A DNA stretch of 27,773 nt, from NCBI GenBank assembly GCA_016293925.1, contig JAEDCX010000028.1:1-27773 (forward strand), given 5' to 3'. This stretch comes from Lachnospiraceae bacterium (GTDB taxonomy: Bacteria > Bacillota > Clostridia > Lachnospirales > Lachnospiraceae). The notes under the pieces were generated by a model, which saw only the letters and a program-made list of their open reading frames with translations, did not search any database and had not been told where the DNA came from. Shown piece by piece: positions 15,398 to 24,243 of this stretch (position 1 is its first letter; every line of letters begins with the position of its first letter). The position numbers and the translations under genes were made by a program.

Positions 15398-17755
15398 CTA
15401 CTGTCCCAGATGTGCTTCATATGCGGCCAGGTCCGGATATCCGTACAGCTTCACGGTATTGCCGATTGTTTCTTTTGCGATATTGATCCCCTCCCGGGCA
15501 CAGGTGATGACAAATCCCGCATACAGCTGCAGCATTTTGTCCGAATAGGTACTGATCTCTCCGCGCAGATAGGTTTCATAGGATGTCTCATAGGCACTGT
15601 CCTCATAGGAATGGAAATTCCTGGCGTCCCGGGAGGTTTTCGGATACTCCGCCCCGAATGCCTCCAGCATATCCATCTGAATCGCCACAATCTGCTCGAT
15701 GATCTCCTTCTTCTGGGCTGAGAGTTCCGGGAAGTGAGGTGCCAGTTCTGCATATCTGTCCGGCGCGGTACTCTCCATCATCCGTCCGTATTTCTCCGTA
15801 ATCAGGTTATGTCCGAGCCGGTATTCCCTGTCAAAATCATAGAAATACTGCATCAGCATCTCCCGGTTCCAGGTCAGATACTGGCTCATCCGCATAATCC
15901 GGAATACCGGCCAGTTATTCTGACAGGAGGCACGTCCGCCTTCATTCTGCACCTGATCGAATGCGCGGAATTCCAATTGCACGATCCGATCCACCAACTC
16001 CTCATCCGTGCATGCTGCATACGTACTCTTCGTCAGAAGTTCCTCCGTATGGTGATCCAGATAGGAATCCACATCACTGATAAATCCTGCCTGATACAGT
16101 TCCCGTGCCAGAAGACTGCCGCACTGCTCCATGGGTTTTGCAGATCTTTCCGCCGCAGTCGCTCCATCAACCCGCAGCAAACCGTGCAGCTGCTCCACCG
16201 CCTGTGACAGCTCAGATTTCCCTTCCAGAATCGAAAAACTACGATACAGCCACTTCTCATGGGGCGGGTACAGATTGCAGATATGATGCTTCATACGCAT
16301 CACATGCCGGATACAGTCTGTCAGCATCATATCCGCAGTCAGAGTATCCTGACGCTCCAGCATCCGGAGATAATTGTACTGTCCACACTGGGAGAAGCCT
16401 GCTACATCCTCTGCAAGTTTGAGATACCGGATGTCCTGCGGATAACCCTGCTGCAACTTCTGTCTCATTGCGGTAAAAATACCCTCCTCATCCCGGAATA
16501 CCTCACCGTTTACGGCAGCCGCCAGACTATAATCCGCAACGCTGCGCCAGTCTATCTCTTCATACCGTTCCGCCCCTACCAGCCTGCGGTAAAACTCCGA
16601 TATCCGAATCACGCCGCGCCTGCCTGCCCCCTGCGCCGTATCTGCCCGCCGGAAGCCCAAAAACTCCTGCGGGAGACGTTCATATGCGGCCTGCAGTTGT
16701 TCTCCGATTGCTTCATAGGTTTCGTCTGTTACCCACATACAGAATCCCGGTCCCCAGTCATGATCCCTGGAGATGTCATCATCATATCCGAAGCAGTCTG
16801 ATCCTTCCCCAGCCAGTCCCACCGCGATACGGGACGCATACGCAGAAAACTGTTCGTCAATCATCGGTTTTCCGTATGTCTCATAATACTGCTTTGCAAG
16901 CTGCAACCCACGGCATGCCTCCTGTGCCGGCTGCACATCCCGCCCGGGCTTATCCCCTTCATTCTGCTGCATCTGAACACAAACATCATAATTACTCTTT
17001 AACCGCATATACTGCTCATTCTGTCCCAGGCATGTTTCCACCACATCCATTCCCTCCCGGAAAAGAGTAGCCGCCTCCTCAATCCGTCCCCGGCAGAACA
17101 GACACATGCCCAGAGCCGACAGGGCTGACGCATAGTGGGCATCCAGACAGTCAATCTCCCGAAACCGCCGTATTGCTTCCTGCGCATACTCCTCTGCTGT
17201 CTCATTTCGCTTCGCCATGACTGCCGTGTTGGCCAGATTTGCATACGTCACTGCAATCTCAAACGCCTCCTCATTCTCTTTTACGATCGGAAGCGCCATC
17301 AGCAGATACTGTTCCGCCTGCGCGTAATCCTGTTTCTCCTGGTAGAGCAGGCTGATATTGTTATACAGGCTTGCCATCAACATATCATTGGCAGGAAGCA
17401 GCTGCCCATAAACTTCCGCTGCCGCCTTGTAATATTCCATGGAGCGGTCCAGTTCTCCGATGGAGCGGTATGCGTTGGCCGCATTCAGCAGGGTTGTGGC
17501 ATAAGGAATCGTGCCTGCCAGATTCAGCTGCTCTGATGCCTGCAGGGCAATCCCGATTGCCTGCAGCATCTTCTCCCCCTCTGACAATTCCCGATAGAAT
17601 CCCATCAGCTCGTTGGCAAGCTGCAATACCGCAGGCTGATCATCCTCCTTGCGCGCCGTATCCATTGCCTGCAGCAGCAGGTTCTCAGCATCCGCTATAC
17701 GATTCTCCCGCAAATCGGCATCCAGTTCCGCCAGAATCTCTTTGATCTCTCTCAT
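15398..17755 (-). CDS. TPR-DUF4037 (nucleotidyltransferase-like)-DUF4125 fusion protein
   Basis: The 785-residue soluble protein has an N-terminal array of tetratricopeptide-like repeats (about 1-260; for example SLYNNISLLYQEKQDYAQAE), a central domain with GEGSDCFGYDDDISRDHDWG (about 316-335) that resembles the G-S and Asp-x-Asp core of nucleotidyltransferases, as in DUF4037, and a C-terminal helical domain (about 570-770) with QNEGGRASCQ and ITEKYGRMME, as in DUF4125. The start is the ATG at 17755, seven bases after AGAGGAG; an ATG at 17791 has no ribosome site. The biochemical role is unknown: the NTase-like core suggests nucleotide transfer to a protein, RNA or small molecule. It follows superoxide dismutase by 66 bases without a visible terminator, so they may share a transcript. 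Confidence 0.75.
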   Translation of the reverse strand: MREIKEILAELDADLRENRIADAENLLLQAMDTARKEDDQPAVLQLANELMGFYRELSEGEKMLQAIGIALQASEQLNLAGTIPYATTLLNAANAYRSIGELDRSMEYYKAAAEVYGQLLPANDMLMASLYNNISLLYQEKQDYAQAEQYLLMALPIVKENEEAFEIAVTYANLANTAVMAKRNETAEEYAQEAIRRFREIDCLDAHYASALSALGMCLFCRGRIEEAATLFREGMDVVETCLGQNEQYMRLKSNYDVCVQMQQNEGDKPGRDVQPAQEACRGLQLAKQYYETYGKPMIDEQFSAYASRIAVGLAGEGSDCFGYDDDISRDHDWGPGFCMWVTDETYEAIGEQLQAAYERLPQEFLGFRRADTAQGAGRRGVIRISEFYRRLVGAERYEEIDWRSVADYSLAAAVNGEVFRDEEGIFTAMRQKLQQGYPQDIRYLKLAEDVAGFSQCGQYNYLRMLERQDTLTADMMLTDCIRHVMRMKHHICNLYPPHEKWLYRSFSILEGKSELSQAVEQLHGLLRVDGATAAERSAKPMEQCGSLLARELYQAGFISDVDSYLDHHTEELLTKSTYAACTDEELVDRIVQLEFRAFDQVQNEGGRASCQNNWPVFRIMRMSQYLTWNREMLMQYFYDFDREYRLGHNLITEKYGRMMESTAPDRYAELAPHFPELSAQKKEIIEQIVAIQMDMLEAFGAEYPKTSRDARNFHSYEDSAYETSYETYLRGEISTYSDKMLQLYAGFVITCAREGINIAKETIGNTVKLYGYPDLAAYEAHLGQ

Positions 17756-17821
17756 GTGTTTCTCCTCTTTCTGTCTTATTATTTCCGCCAAACAGCTTTC
17801 CCATCATTGCAGTCAGCCATG

Positions 17822-18499
17822 CTAAATCCCGGTACGTTTCCCATTTTCCGCAGCAATGCCCGTATACCGTTTCGCTGCCAGATCATGACAGGCATTCCGG
17901 TAATTCTCCTCCACTGCATCCCAATTCACCACATTCCAGAGATTCTTCACATAATCGGAACGCAGATTCTTATATTTCAGGTAATACGCATGCTCCCAGA
18001 CATCGATTGTGTAGATAGGGAGATTCCCCGTCCCCAGACTGATTGGATTATCCTGATTCCCAGACGTGGAGAGTACCAGTCTGCAGTCAGGCGTTACGGA
18101 GAGCCATGCCCATCCGGAGCCGAACTGCCCAAGTGCCAGTTCGGACATCCTCTCCCGGAATGCTTCAAAACTGCCAAACTCCTCGTTGATTTTGTCCCCC
18201 AATAAACCAGTGGGCGTACCGCCGGCGTCCGGCCCGATGGTGGAGAAATACAGATTATGGTTGTAGAACCCACCGCCGTTGTTGCGGATCCTGGTACGAA
18301 GCTCCTCATCCGCAATCTGATCCAGCGATGCCAGCAGATCCGTAATATCCATATCCGCAACACCTGCCTTCAATGCCAGCGTGTTCAGCGCGGAAGTATA
18401 GGCCGCGTGATGTTTCCCATAATGGGTTTCCATGGTCAGTGTATCAATATAGGGCTCCAGTGCCCCATACCCGTAAGGTAATGCATACTGTACAAACAT
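17822..18499 (-). CDS. sodA: Superoxide dismutase, Mn/Fe type
   Basis: This 225-residue cytoplasmic enzyme converts superoxide to peroxide and oxygen. The four metal ligands are visible: His26 (HYGKHH), His81 (FYNHNLYF), Asp166 and His170 (DVWEHAYYLKY). Gly at the GGGFYNH position and Gln in GNQDNP are those usual for manganese or cambialistic enzymes, whereas iron enzymes usually carry the Gln in the first motif. The N-terminus starts directly at the mature fold, with no signal peptide. The start follows AGGAGGAACGAAT. A functional SOD in a presumably strict anaerobe points to tolerance of transient oxygen. It lies between a DUF2130 gene and a TPR-NTase gene, all on the minus strand. Confidence 0.93.
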   Translation of the reverse strand: MFVQYALPYGYGALEPYIDTLTMETHYGKHHAAYTSALNTLALKAGVADMDITDLLASLDQIADEELRTRIRNNGGGFYNHNLYFSTIGPDAGGTPTGLLGDKINEEFGSFEAFRERMSELALGQFGSGWAWLSVTPDCRLVLSTSGNQDNPISLGTGNLPIYTIDVWEHAYYLKYKNLRSDYVKNLWNVVNWDAVEENYRNACHDLAAKRYTGIAAENGKRTGI

Positions 18500-18605
18500 A
18501 TTCGTTCCTCCTGATTGATCATATTTGATATGCCGAACATCGGCACTCTCTTCTGTATTCTATGAGACAACAACGTACTCCGCCCCTTGCATCATACCGG
18601 CATCG

Positions 18606-19799
18606 CTATTTTTTCAGAGCGGCAAACTTCTCCTGCATTGTAGGATTATCCCTGGTCAGTTTCTTGACAGATACATCTTCCACCTTATTGTTGGCAATCC
18701 GCAGCTGGTTATCAGAACCCTGCAGTTCCTTTTTCACCTTCTGCAGATGATCTATGGTCTTGTCAATCTCCTCAATGGCTTTGTCAAAATGATCATGTGC
18801 CAGCTTGTAATTCCTGCCGAAATCCTCCTTGAACTGCATCAGGCTGTCCTCAAAGGTGGATATATCGATATTCTGATTCCGCACCACAGCCAGTTCCTGC
18901 TTATACGCCAGCGCGTTCTGGGCGGCATTGCGCAGCAGCGTAATGATCGGAATGAAACACTGGGGTCTGACAACATACATCTTCTCATACCGATAGGATA
19001 CATCCACGATTCCCGCATTGTACAGTTCGCTGTCCGCCTCCAGCATGGATACCAGAACAGCATATTCGCAGTGTTTCTCCTGTCTGTCCTTATCCAGTTC
19101 CCGCAGGAAGTCCTCGTTCTTATGCTTCGTGGCAGTCTGATCCATTTCATTTTTCATCTCAAACATGATGGAGATGATCTCTGTGCCGTTCTCGTCACAT
19201 TCCCGATAGATATAATCCCCCTTGCTGCCGGTTCTGGCATCGTTATCCTTCTCAAAATAAGCATTGCGGAAAGCCGTAGCGCGAAGTTGATTAAACTGGA
19301 TCTCACAATGCTGCTCCAGTGTCTCCCCCACCATTTTGGTAGACATTCTGGTCTTCAGATCCTTGTAGAACTGGATCTGTGCATCTTTCTCTTCCACAAT
19401 CAGTTTATGCTTCTCCTTCTCGTTGTTGAGGTCATTCTCCAGATCACGTTTCTGATCCTCCACCTGCTTTACAGCCTCCATGACCGCAATCTTCTGCTTA
19501 TCGGCATTGCTGTCGATCTGGGACTGCAGACGCCGGTTCTGTTCCTGGGCGTTTCGCAACGCCTCCTGCAGTTTCTGCAGTTCCTGCTCATGTGTCTCAC
19601 GGGTCTGAAGAATAATCTTTTTCTCCTGGGCGTCCAGTTCCAGCCGATGCTTCTCCTGCATATGCTGCTGCACCTCATTCACACGGCTGTTCAGATCCTT
19701 CTCGAATTCTCTGTCTCTGATCTGCTGCACAATAGAACTTAACTCCGTATCATCCACGGTAAACGCCTGACCGCAATGGGGACATCTCAACTCTGCCAT
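18606..19799 (-). CDS. DUF2130 family protein with coiled coil and nuclease-like core
   Basis: The 397-residue protein starts with one CPHCG knuckle (Cys6, Cys9), followed by a long charged coiled coil (about 20-150) and the DUF2130 domain (about 150-340). The core contains GDYIYRE (about 194-200) and FEMKNE (about 213-218), then KHKNEDFLRELDKDR. Asp195 with Glu214-x-Lys216 resembles the active site of PD-(D/E)XK nucleases, though no activity is established. A second helical segment (about 340-397) ends the protein. The start at 19799 follows GAGGAGGAAAACAGG; the frame extends to 19907 without a ribosome site. A perfect TATAAT at 19910-19915 gives a leader of about 100 bases. Downstream SOD may be cotranscribed, with a 106-base spacer and no clear terminator. 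Confidence 0.85.
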   Translation of the reverse strand: MAELRCPHCGQAFTVDDTELSSIVQQIRDREFEKDLNSRVNEVQQHMQEKHRLELDAQEKKIILQTRETHEQELQKLQEALRNAQEQNRRLQSQIDSNADKQKIAVMEAVKQVEDQKRDLENDLNNEKEKHKLIVEEKDAQIQFYKDLKTRMSTKMVGETLEQHCEIQFNQLRATAFRNAYFEKDNDARTGSKGDYIYRECDENGTEIISIMFEMKNEMDQTATKHKNEDFLRELDKDRQEKHCEYAVLVSMLEADSELYNAGIVDVSYRYEKMYVVRPQCFIPIITLLRNAAQNALAYKQELAVVRNQNIDISTFEDSLMQFKEDFGRNYKLAHDHFDKAIEEIDKTIDHLQKVKKELQGSDNQLRIANNKVEDVSVKKLTRDNPTMQEKFAALKK

Positions 19800-19909
19800 C
19801 CTGTTTTCCTCCTCACCTGTCGTTTCGTAACACCGCACCCCAGACTGTTTGATCCGGACCGACTGTTCTGTTCGGACTGACCTTTCCTCTGTTCTGCATC
19901 TATGCATCC

Positions 19910-19915
19910 ATTATA
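19910..19915 (-). promoter_or_regulatory. -10 box of the DUF2130 promoter
   Basis: A perfect TATAAT lies on the minus strand about 110 bases before the ATG at 19799. The -35 region at a 17-base distance (TTCCGT) is poor. It may drive the whole DUF2130-SOD-TPR group. Confidence 0.4.
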
Positions 19916-19994
19916 CCTCTTTTCTCCTGTTAACGGAAGAATGAGAATAATCTTTCCCTGGCATTCAGACTCGTTCCCAGAAGACAGACAAAGC

Positions 19995-20031
19995 AAAAAG
20001 CACCTCTCTGTCCTGCAGGCAGAAGAGGTGC
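19995..20031 (-). terminator. Intrinsic terminator of the sugar-acid operon
   Basis: GCACCTCT (20000-20007) and AGAGGTGC (20024-20031) form a perfect outer stem, with further pairing inside (TCCTGCAGG). On the minus strand five T follow. It lies ten bases after the fucU stop codon and ends the operon that begins at 26473. Confidence 0.88.
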
Positions 20032-20040
20032 CCCATCCAT

Positions 20041-20478
20041 TTACAATATGCAACCTTTCTGCAGAATCACGTTGGCATACTGGCTGGTCTCGCTTGTTGC
20101 AATGACGGCATATGCTTTTTGGGCTTCCTCGTAGAATGCAAAGCGTTCCAATTTGTCGATGACCGCGATCCCGCGGGGTTCCACCGCTTCGATCATCCGC
20201 TCGTAAGTCTTCCAGATAGATACATCCGCGTTGTCCCCGTGCACCCGTTCCATCAGGCTGACCGGCTTCTCAACATACTGATCCAGTGGAAATACCTGGA
20301 GAATCGCCTCCAGAATCTCCGGCACACCGTGTCCGTCCATACGAATCACGATACCGTTCCTGCCCATTGTCTCTGCCGGGAAATTCCCGTCAGCGATTAC
20401 AATGGTATCACTGTGTCCCATCTCGCAGAGTACCTTCAGAAGCTGCGGAGATAACATAGGTGATATACCTTTTAACAT
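20041..20478 (-). CDS. fucU: FucU/RbsD-type sugar mutarotase
   Basis: The 145-residue cytoplasmic protein matches FucU L-fucose mutarotase along its length: MLKGISPMLSPQLLKVL, MGHSDTIVIADGNFP (His22 and Asp30 near the active site) and the C-terminal VIATSETSQYANVILQKG. FucU interconverts the alpha and beta anomers of L-fucose, which speeds entry of the sugar into a stereospecific enzyme. The start at 20478 follows AGGAGG; the frame extends to 20505 without a ribosome site. It is the last gene of the operon, separated by a 154-base spacer with direct repeats. L-fucose is 6-deoxy-L-galactose, so the mutarotase fits an L-galactose or L-fucose route. No fucose isomerase, kinase or aldolase gene is in the window. 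Confidence 0.9.
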   Translation of the reverse strand: MLKGISPMLSPQLLKVLCEMGHSDTIVIADGNFPAETMGRNGIVIRMDGHGVPEILEAILQVFPLDQYVEKPVSLMERVHGDNADVSIWKTYERMIEAVEPRGIAVIDKLERFAFYEEAQKAYAVIATSETSQYANVILQKGCIL

Positions 20479-20500
20479 TGCTTTTCCTCCTGTCACGTTT

Positions 20501-20547
20501 TTCATGTATTCTATTCACATATACATATGTTATTCATGTATTCTATT
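20501..20547. repeat. 15-bp direct repeat around an AT-rich palindrome
   Basis: TTCATGTATTCTATT occurs at 20501-20515 and again, identical, at 20533-20547, with the AT-rich CACATATACATATGTTA between. On the minus strand each copy supplies TAGAAT, which could be a -10 box for fucU. It lies in the spacer between the amidohydrolase stop and the fucU start. Confidence 0.6.
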
Positions 20548-20632
20548 GGCGTAATCCGTCGCATCCGATCCCCACAGGCAGCCCGCATCCATTCCATGGT
20601 ACAGACTTATCCGCTTCCCCGGCTCCGCGATA

Positions 20633-21529
20633 CTAGAGCATATTCGGAATCGGCTGCAGGGGGCAAACCTTATCCCAGCCATAGAACCGGAGCGCATTTC
20701 CACCCAGAAATGCCCGTTTCTCCTGTTCGGTCAGTTTCGGCGTCTCCAACAGAAACCGAACCGCCATCGTGTAGGTGATATCCGTCATGGTTCTGGGATA
20801 ATCACTGCCCCACATCAGTTTATCCATGCCGCAGATGTCCTTTGCTTCCAGAATGGCGTCAACGGCAGACGGATAGGGGTAGAATTCCCGGTGAAACAGC
20901 CAGGTCAGACCGCCACTCTCGATATACACCTGCGGATGCTTCGCCAGGGCAATCTGTTTCTGCCAGCCCGGCGTCGTCACCATACCGAAATGTCCGATGG
21001 CAATCCGAAGTTCGGGACACTGTTCGATCAGATACTCCATATCAGCCACCTGACTGTCTCCGTCCGACAGATCAACAGAGAGAAACTTGCCGGCCTTCTC
21101 CACCGCCCGGCACAGCGGAAGCAGCTTCGTAAGATCCGGATCCTGCAGTCTTCCGGCACAGACTTTCACACCGTCAAACCCGTCCAGGGCATAACGCTCA
21201 TCCCCATCATTACCGGCTTCCATATACAGGGAGCAGATACGTAGTCTGTCCGGATATTGGGCTCTTGCCCGCAGCAGATAGGCGTCCTGGTTTCCGTCAA
21301 TGTATTCCTGGGTTATCACGGCTCCGCCTACGCAGGCATAATCCATATTGGCAATCAACCTCTCTGCCGTATTCCGGTTGTCCTCCATATAGGGCGGCAT
21401 CATCTGACGGATCTGTCCGCCGAAATCCGCTTTTCCGTTTCCCACTCCCGTGACCGGTCTTCCGTTTACCAGTCCTTCCTGTTTTTCCCACAAATGAACG
21501 TGGGCGTCAATGATAATACAATCCTTCAT
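20633..21529 (-). CDS. COG3618 amidohydrolase, likely aldono-1,5-lactonase
   Basis: This 298-residue protein has the amidohydrolase-2 (PF04909/COG3618) signature: DAHVHLW near residues 8-14 for the metal site, a strand with GVKVCAG, IGHFG near residue 180, and a C-terminal MWGSDYPRT with the catalytic Asp. Characterised COG3618 members include L-fucono-1,5-lactonase and other sugar lactonases, and the position beside fucU and two dehydrogenases supports a lactonase. The likely reaction opens an aldonolactone, for example L-galactono-lactone, to its acid. The start is five bases after the uxaA stop. The only ribosome-like site, GGAGTGA, lies 17 bases upstream, so translation is probably coupled to uxaA. 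The family also holds decarboxylases and hydrolases, so the substrate is inferred. Confidence 0.8.
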   Translation of the reverse strand: MKDCIIIDAHVHLWEKQEGLVNGRPVTGVGNGKADFGGQIRQMMPPYMEDNRNTAERLIANMDYACVGGAVITQEYIDGNQDAYLLRARAQYPDRLRICSLYMEAGNDGDERYALDGFDGVKVCAGRLQDPDLTKLLPLCRAVEKAGKFLSVDLSDGDSQVADMEYLIEQCPELRIAIGHFGMVTTPGWQKQIALAKHPQVYIESGGLTWLFHREFYPYPSAVDAILEAKDICGMDKLMWGSDYPRTMTDITYTMAVRFLLETPKLTEQEKRAFLGGNALRFYGWDKVCPLQPIPNML

Positions 21530-21534
21530 ATCTG

Positions 21535-22911
21535 CTACAATGTCACTCCATCCTTAAAAATCGCAATCTCACGATATCCATTCTTCTCATTGCAGGTCTG
21601 TTCCCCCTCGGCAACCCGCAGAACATACTCGAAGAAATCCTCACTAAGGTCCACTCCGTCAAGCATGGGACCGGCATCATAATCAATCCAGTTTGGCTTC
21701 TGTCCGGCAAGCCTGGAATTGGTCGCTATCTTCACGGTTGGCACCGGAGCACCAAGCGGTGTCCCTCTCCCCGTGGAAAAGAGCACCATGTGACAGCCTG
21801 CCGCAACCAGATTCGTCACGGCTACCATATCGTTTCCGGGTCCGTTCAGAAGATTCAAACCATTCCTGCTGATACGATCGCCATAGGTCAGCACATCCAC
21901 AACCGGAGCACATCCCCCCTTCTGGGTACATCCCAGGGACTTCTCCTCCAGTGTGGAGATCCCCCCGGCCTTATTCCCCGGAGAGGGATTCTCGTAGATA
22001 ACCTGATTGTGTCGGGTAAAATAATCCTTGAAATCATTGATCAACGCCACCGTCTTGCGGAATACCGCTTCATCCACACAACGGTCCATGAGGATTGTCT
22101 CAGCTCCGAACATCTCCGGAACCTCTGTCAGAACCGTACTGCCTCCCGCTGCAATCAATGCATCTGAGAACCGCCCGATCAGCGGATTGGCAGTAATTCC
22201 CGAGAATCCGTCAGAGCCGCCGCACTTAAGTCCCACCTTCAGATTCCCAATGGATACCGGCTGACGCGTAAATGTGCCGGCATATGCTTTTAACTCCTCA
22301 ATAAGTTTCACACCCTCTGCGATCTCATCCTCACAGTCCTGGGCATTCAGGAACCGGATCCTGCGTTCATCCACCTCGCCCAATACCTGTCGAAAGGCTG
22401 CGATATTGTTATTCTCGCACCCCAGTCCCAGCACGAGCACACCGCCCGCATTGGGATGCAGAATCAGCCCCCGCAGAATCTGCTGTGTCACCATATGATC
22501 ATCCCCTAGCTGGGAGCAGCCATATGGATGGGGAAAGCAGAATGCTCCGGTCAGGGCAGCCAGCCTTTGCGCCAGCTGATTCACACACCCCACTGTGTTC
22601 ACGATCCAGATATCATTCCGGATTCCGATCTGTCCATCCGGTCGTACATACGCCTGTATGGTACGCTCTTGTCCTTTTACCGGTTCCGATGTCTGCGGAT
22701 GGTAACAATAGGTCAGTTTCTCCTTCAGATTCGTTTTGAGATTATCCGTATGCACACGTTCTCCGGGCTGAATGTCTCTGGTGGCATGGCCGATGGGAAA
22801 TCCGTATTTGATCACATTCTCGCCTTCCGCAATGGGTACAAGCGCTTCCTTGTGGCCGGTCTCCAGATTGACTGCCACATTGTCCGCAGGATGTATTGTC
22901 ATATGCTTCAT
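21535..22911 (-). CDS. uxaA: Altronate dehydratase (UxaA family)
   Basis: The 458-residue enzyme has a short N-terminal SAF domain (about 1-65: IHPADNVAVN, GHATRDIQPGERV) and the UxaA catalytic part with RNDIWIVNTVGCVN, FPHPYGCSQLG, GLGCENNN, KCGGSDGFSG and GTPLGAPVPT. Conserved cysteines (CVNQ, CSQL, GCEN, KCGG, GCTQKGGC) fit metal or iron binding. It converts D-altronate to 2-keto-3-deoxy-D-gluconate. Its ATG overlaps the uxaB stop as ATGA, with GAGGAGG upstream, so uxaB and uxaA are coupled. It is somewhat shorter than the usual ~495 residues. Related galactarate and L-arabinonate-type dehydratases share the fold, but the overlap with uxaB supports altronate as substrate. Confidence 0.9.
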   Translation of the reverse strand: MKHMTIHPADNVAVNLETGHKEALVPIAEGENVIKYGFPIGHATRDIQPGERVHTDNLKTNLKEKLTYCYHPQTSEPVKGQERTIQAYVRPDGQIGIRNDIWIVNTVGCVNQLAQRLAALTGAFCFPHPYGCSQLGDDHMVTQQILRGLILHPNAGGVLVLGLGCENNNIAAFRQVLGEVDERRIRFLNAQDCEDEIAEGVKLIEELKAYAGTFTRQPVSIGNLKVGLKCGGSDGFSGITANPLIGRFSDALIAAGGSTVLTEVPEMFGAETILMDRCVDEAVFRKTVALINDFKDYFTRHNQVIYENPSPGNKAGGISTLEEKSLGCTQKGGCAPVVDVLTYGDRISRNGLNLLNGPGNDMVAVTNLVAAGCHMVLFSTGRGTPLGAPVPTVKIATNSRLAGQKPNWIDYDAGPMLDGVDLSEDFFEYVLRVAEGEQTCNEKNGYREIAIFKDGVTL

Positions 22912-24233
22912 GCAAGTACCTCCTCAAATGCCTTTCTCATACCCTGTTCCTCCATGATCTTCAGATACCGTTCGATCTCCTCCAGCATAAATGTAAGATC
23001 CCGTCCCCAATACTGCTCTCTTTCCAGAATCTGAGCAGAGGATGCTTTTTTCATGAACTCCATGATATCCTCATTGTCATTGGCCTCATCCGTACGGTAA
23101 AACCTGATCAGTGCCGCCAAAGAGAAGGTCATACATCTCGGCAGTGTTCCGTTCGCCTCATAATACTCCAGAATGGTCGGCAGTACCCGTGCCTTGAACT
23201 TGCTTACGGAATTCAGGGCAATGCTCAGCAGCTGATGCTTCACGAAAGGATTGGCAAAACGCTCCAGCACAGCTTCTCCGAAACGAATATCCTCCTCTGT
23301 ATTGCCCAGGGTCGGGATGATCTCCTCAAACATGGTTTTCCGGAGGAACGCATTCACCAGTTCATCATCCAGACATTCCTTTACGGTTGACAATCCGTAC
23401 AATCTGGCCGCCAGTACCATGGAGGTATGACCACCATTCAGAATCCTGACTTTTCTCTTCTTGTACGGTTTCACATCCTCTGTCCAGATGACATTGATTC
23501 CGGCTCTCTGTAGCGGAAACTCATTTTCAAAGTTCCCTTCAATAACCCACAGATGAAAAATCTCTGCGGTGTTCATCAATTTATCCTCTTCCCCCAGTCT
23601 TGCCGTCAGTTCCGCCACCTCATCCCTGGGATACCCGGTACAGATTCTGTCTACCAGTGTATTGCAGAAATGATTCTCCCGTGTAATCCACTGCACGAAC
23701 TCCTCCGGCAGCTTCCAGAGTGCTGCATACTTCAATACGCAATCCAGAAGTTCCTTGCCGTTGTTGTCAATCAGTTCACAGGACAGGATGATGAAGCCAG
23801 GAAGACCGGCCTTGAAACGCTCATATAACAAAACAGTCAATTTGGCAGGAAACGATTTCGGCGGTGCATCTGTGATGGATTCGGTACCGAGATACTCAAT
23901 TCCCGCCTCCGTTGTATTGGAAATAATCACCCGCATATCCGGATTGTGTGCCAGATTCAGATATTCGTCATACTGACTGTATGGGTCAACTCCTCTGGAG
24001 ATAGATCTGACGGTAATGCATTCATTCACAACCTCCCCGTTTTCCACCCCGCGAAGGAACTGATGATACACACCGTTCTGCTCATTGACCAAATGGATCA
24101 ATCCTTTCGCAATGGGCTGTACCACAACCACTTTCCCATCGTACAACCCCTGCTCATTCATCTTATGAATAAAAACATCTACAAAGCTCCGGAGAAAACC
24201 GCCTTCCCCAAACTGAATCACTGTCTCTTTCAT
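22908..24233 (-). CDS. uxaB: Tagaturonate reductase / altronate oxidoreductase (UxaB family)
   Basis: The 441-residue protein belongs to the mannitol dehydrogenase superfamily. The N-terminal IQFGEGGFLRSFVD is the nucleotide-binding turn, and the catalytic pattern K-x4-N-x2-H is present as Lys261, Asn266, His269 in KVRILNGGH. UxaB reduces D-tagaturonate to D-altronate with NADH. The start at 24233 follows AAGGAGAAGGAT, ten bases after the stop of the zinc dehydrogenase gene; the frame extends to 24254 without a ribosome site. The coupling to uxaA makes this step firm. UxaC, the usual source of tagaturonate from galacturonate, is not in the window; the upstream zinc dehydrogenase could instead supply tagaturonate from L-galactonate. 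Confidence 0.9.
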   Translation of the reverse strand: MKETVIQFGEGGFLRSFVDVFIHKMNEQGLYDGKVVVVQPIAKGLIHLVNEQNGVYHQFLRGVENGEVVNECITVRSISRGVDPYSQYDEYLNLAHNPDMRVIISNTTEAGIEYLGTESITDAPPKSFPAKLTVLLYERFKAGLPGFIILSCELIDNNGKELLDCVLKYAALWKLPEEFVQWITRENHFCNTLVDRICTGYPRDEVAELTARLGEEDKLMNTAEIFHLWVIEGNFENEFPLQRAGINVIWTEDVKPYKKRKVRILNGGHTSMVLAARLYGLSTVKECLDDELVNAFLRKTMFEEIIPTLGNTEEDIRFGEAVLERFANPFVKHQLLSIALNSVSKFKARVLPTILEYYEANGTLPRCMTFSLAALIRFYRTDEANDNEDIMEFMKKASSAQILEREQYWGRDLTFMLEEIERYLKIMEEQGMRKAFEEVLA

Positions 24234-24243
24234 ATCCTTCTCC

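Noticed and set aside
17756..17821. Very short frame starting near 17820 (about 13 codons) between SOD and the TPR gene
   Set aside because: Too short, no ribosome site and no similarity.
18531..18545. TGCCGA-ACA-TCGGCA hairpin between DUF2130 and SOD
   Set aside because: A short stem with a three-base loop and no T-run; too weak to call a terminator.
18525..19742. Plus-strand open frame of 405 codons opposite the DUF2130 gene
   Set aside because: Its Leu/Ile-rich product is the expected mirror of the Glu/Lys/Gln-rich coiled coil on the other strand; there is no start signal.
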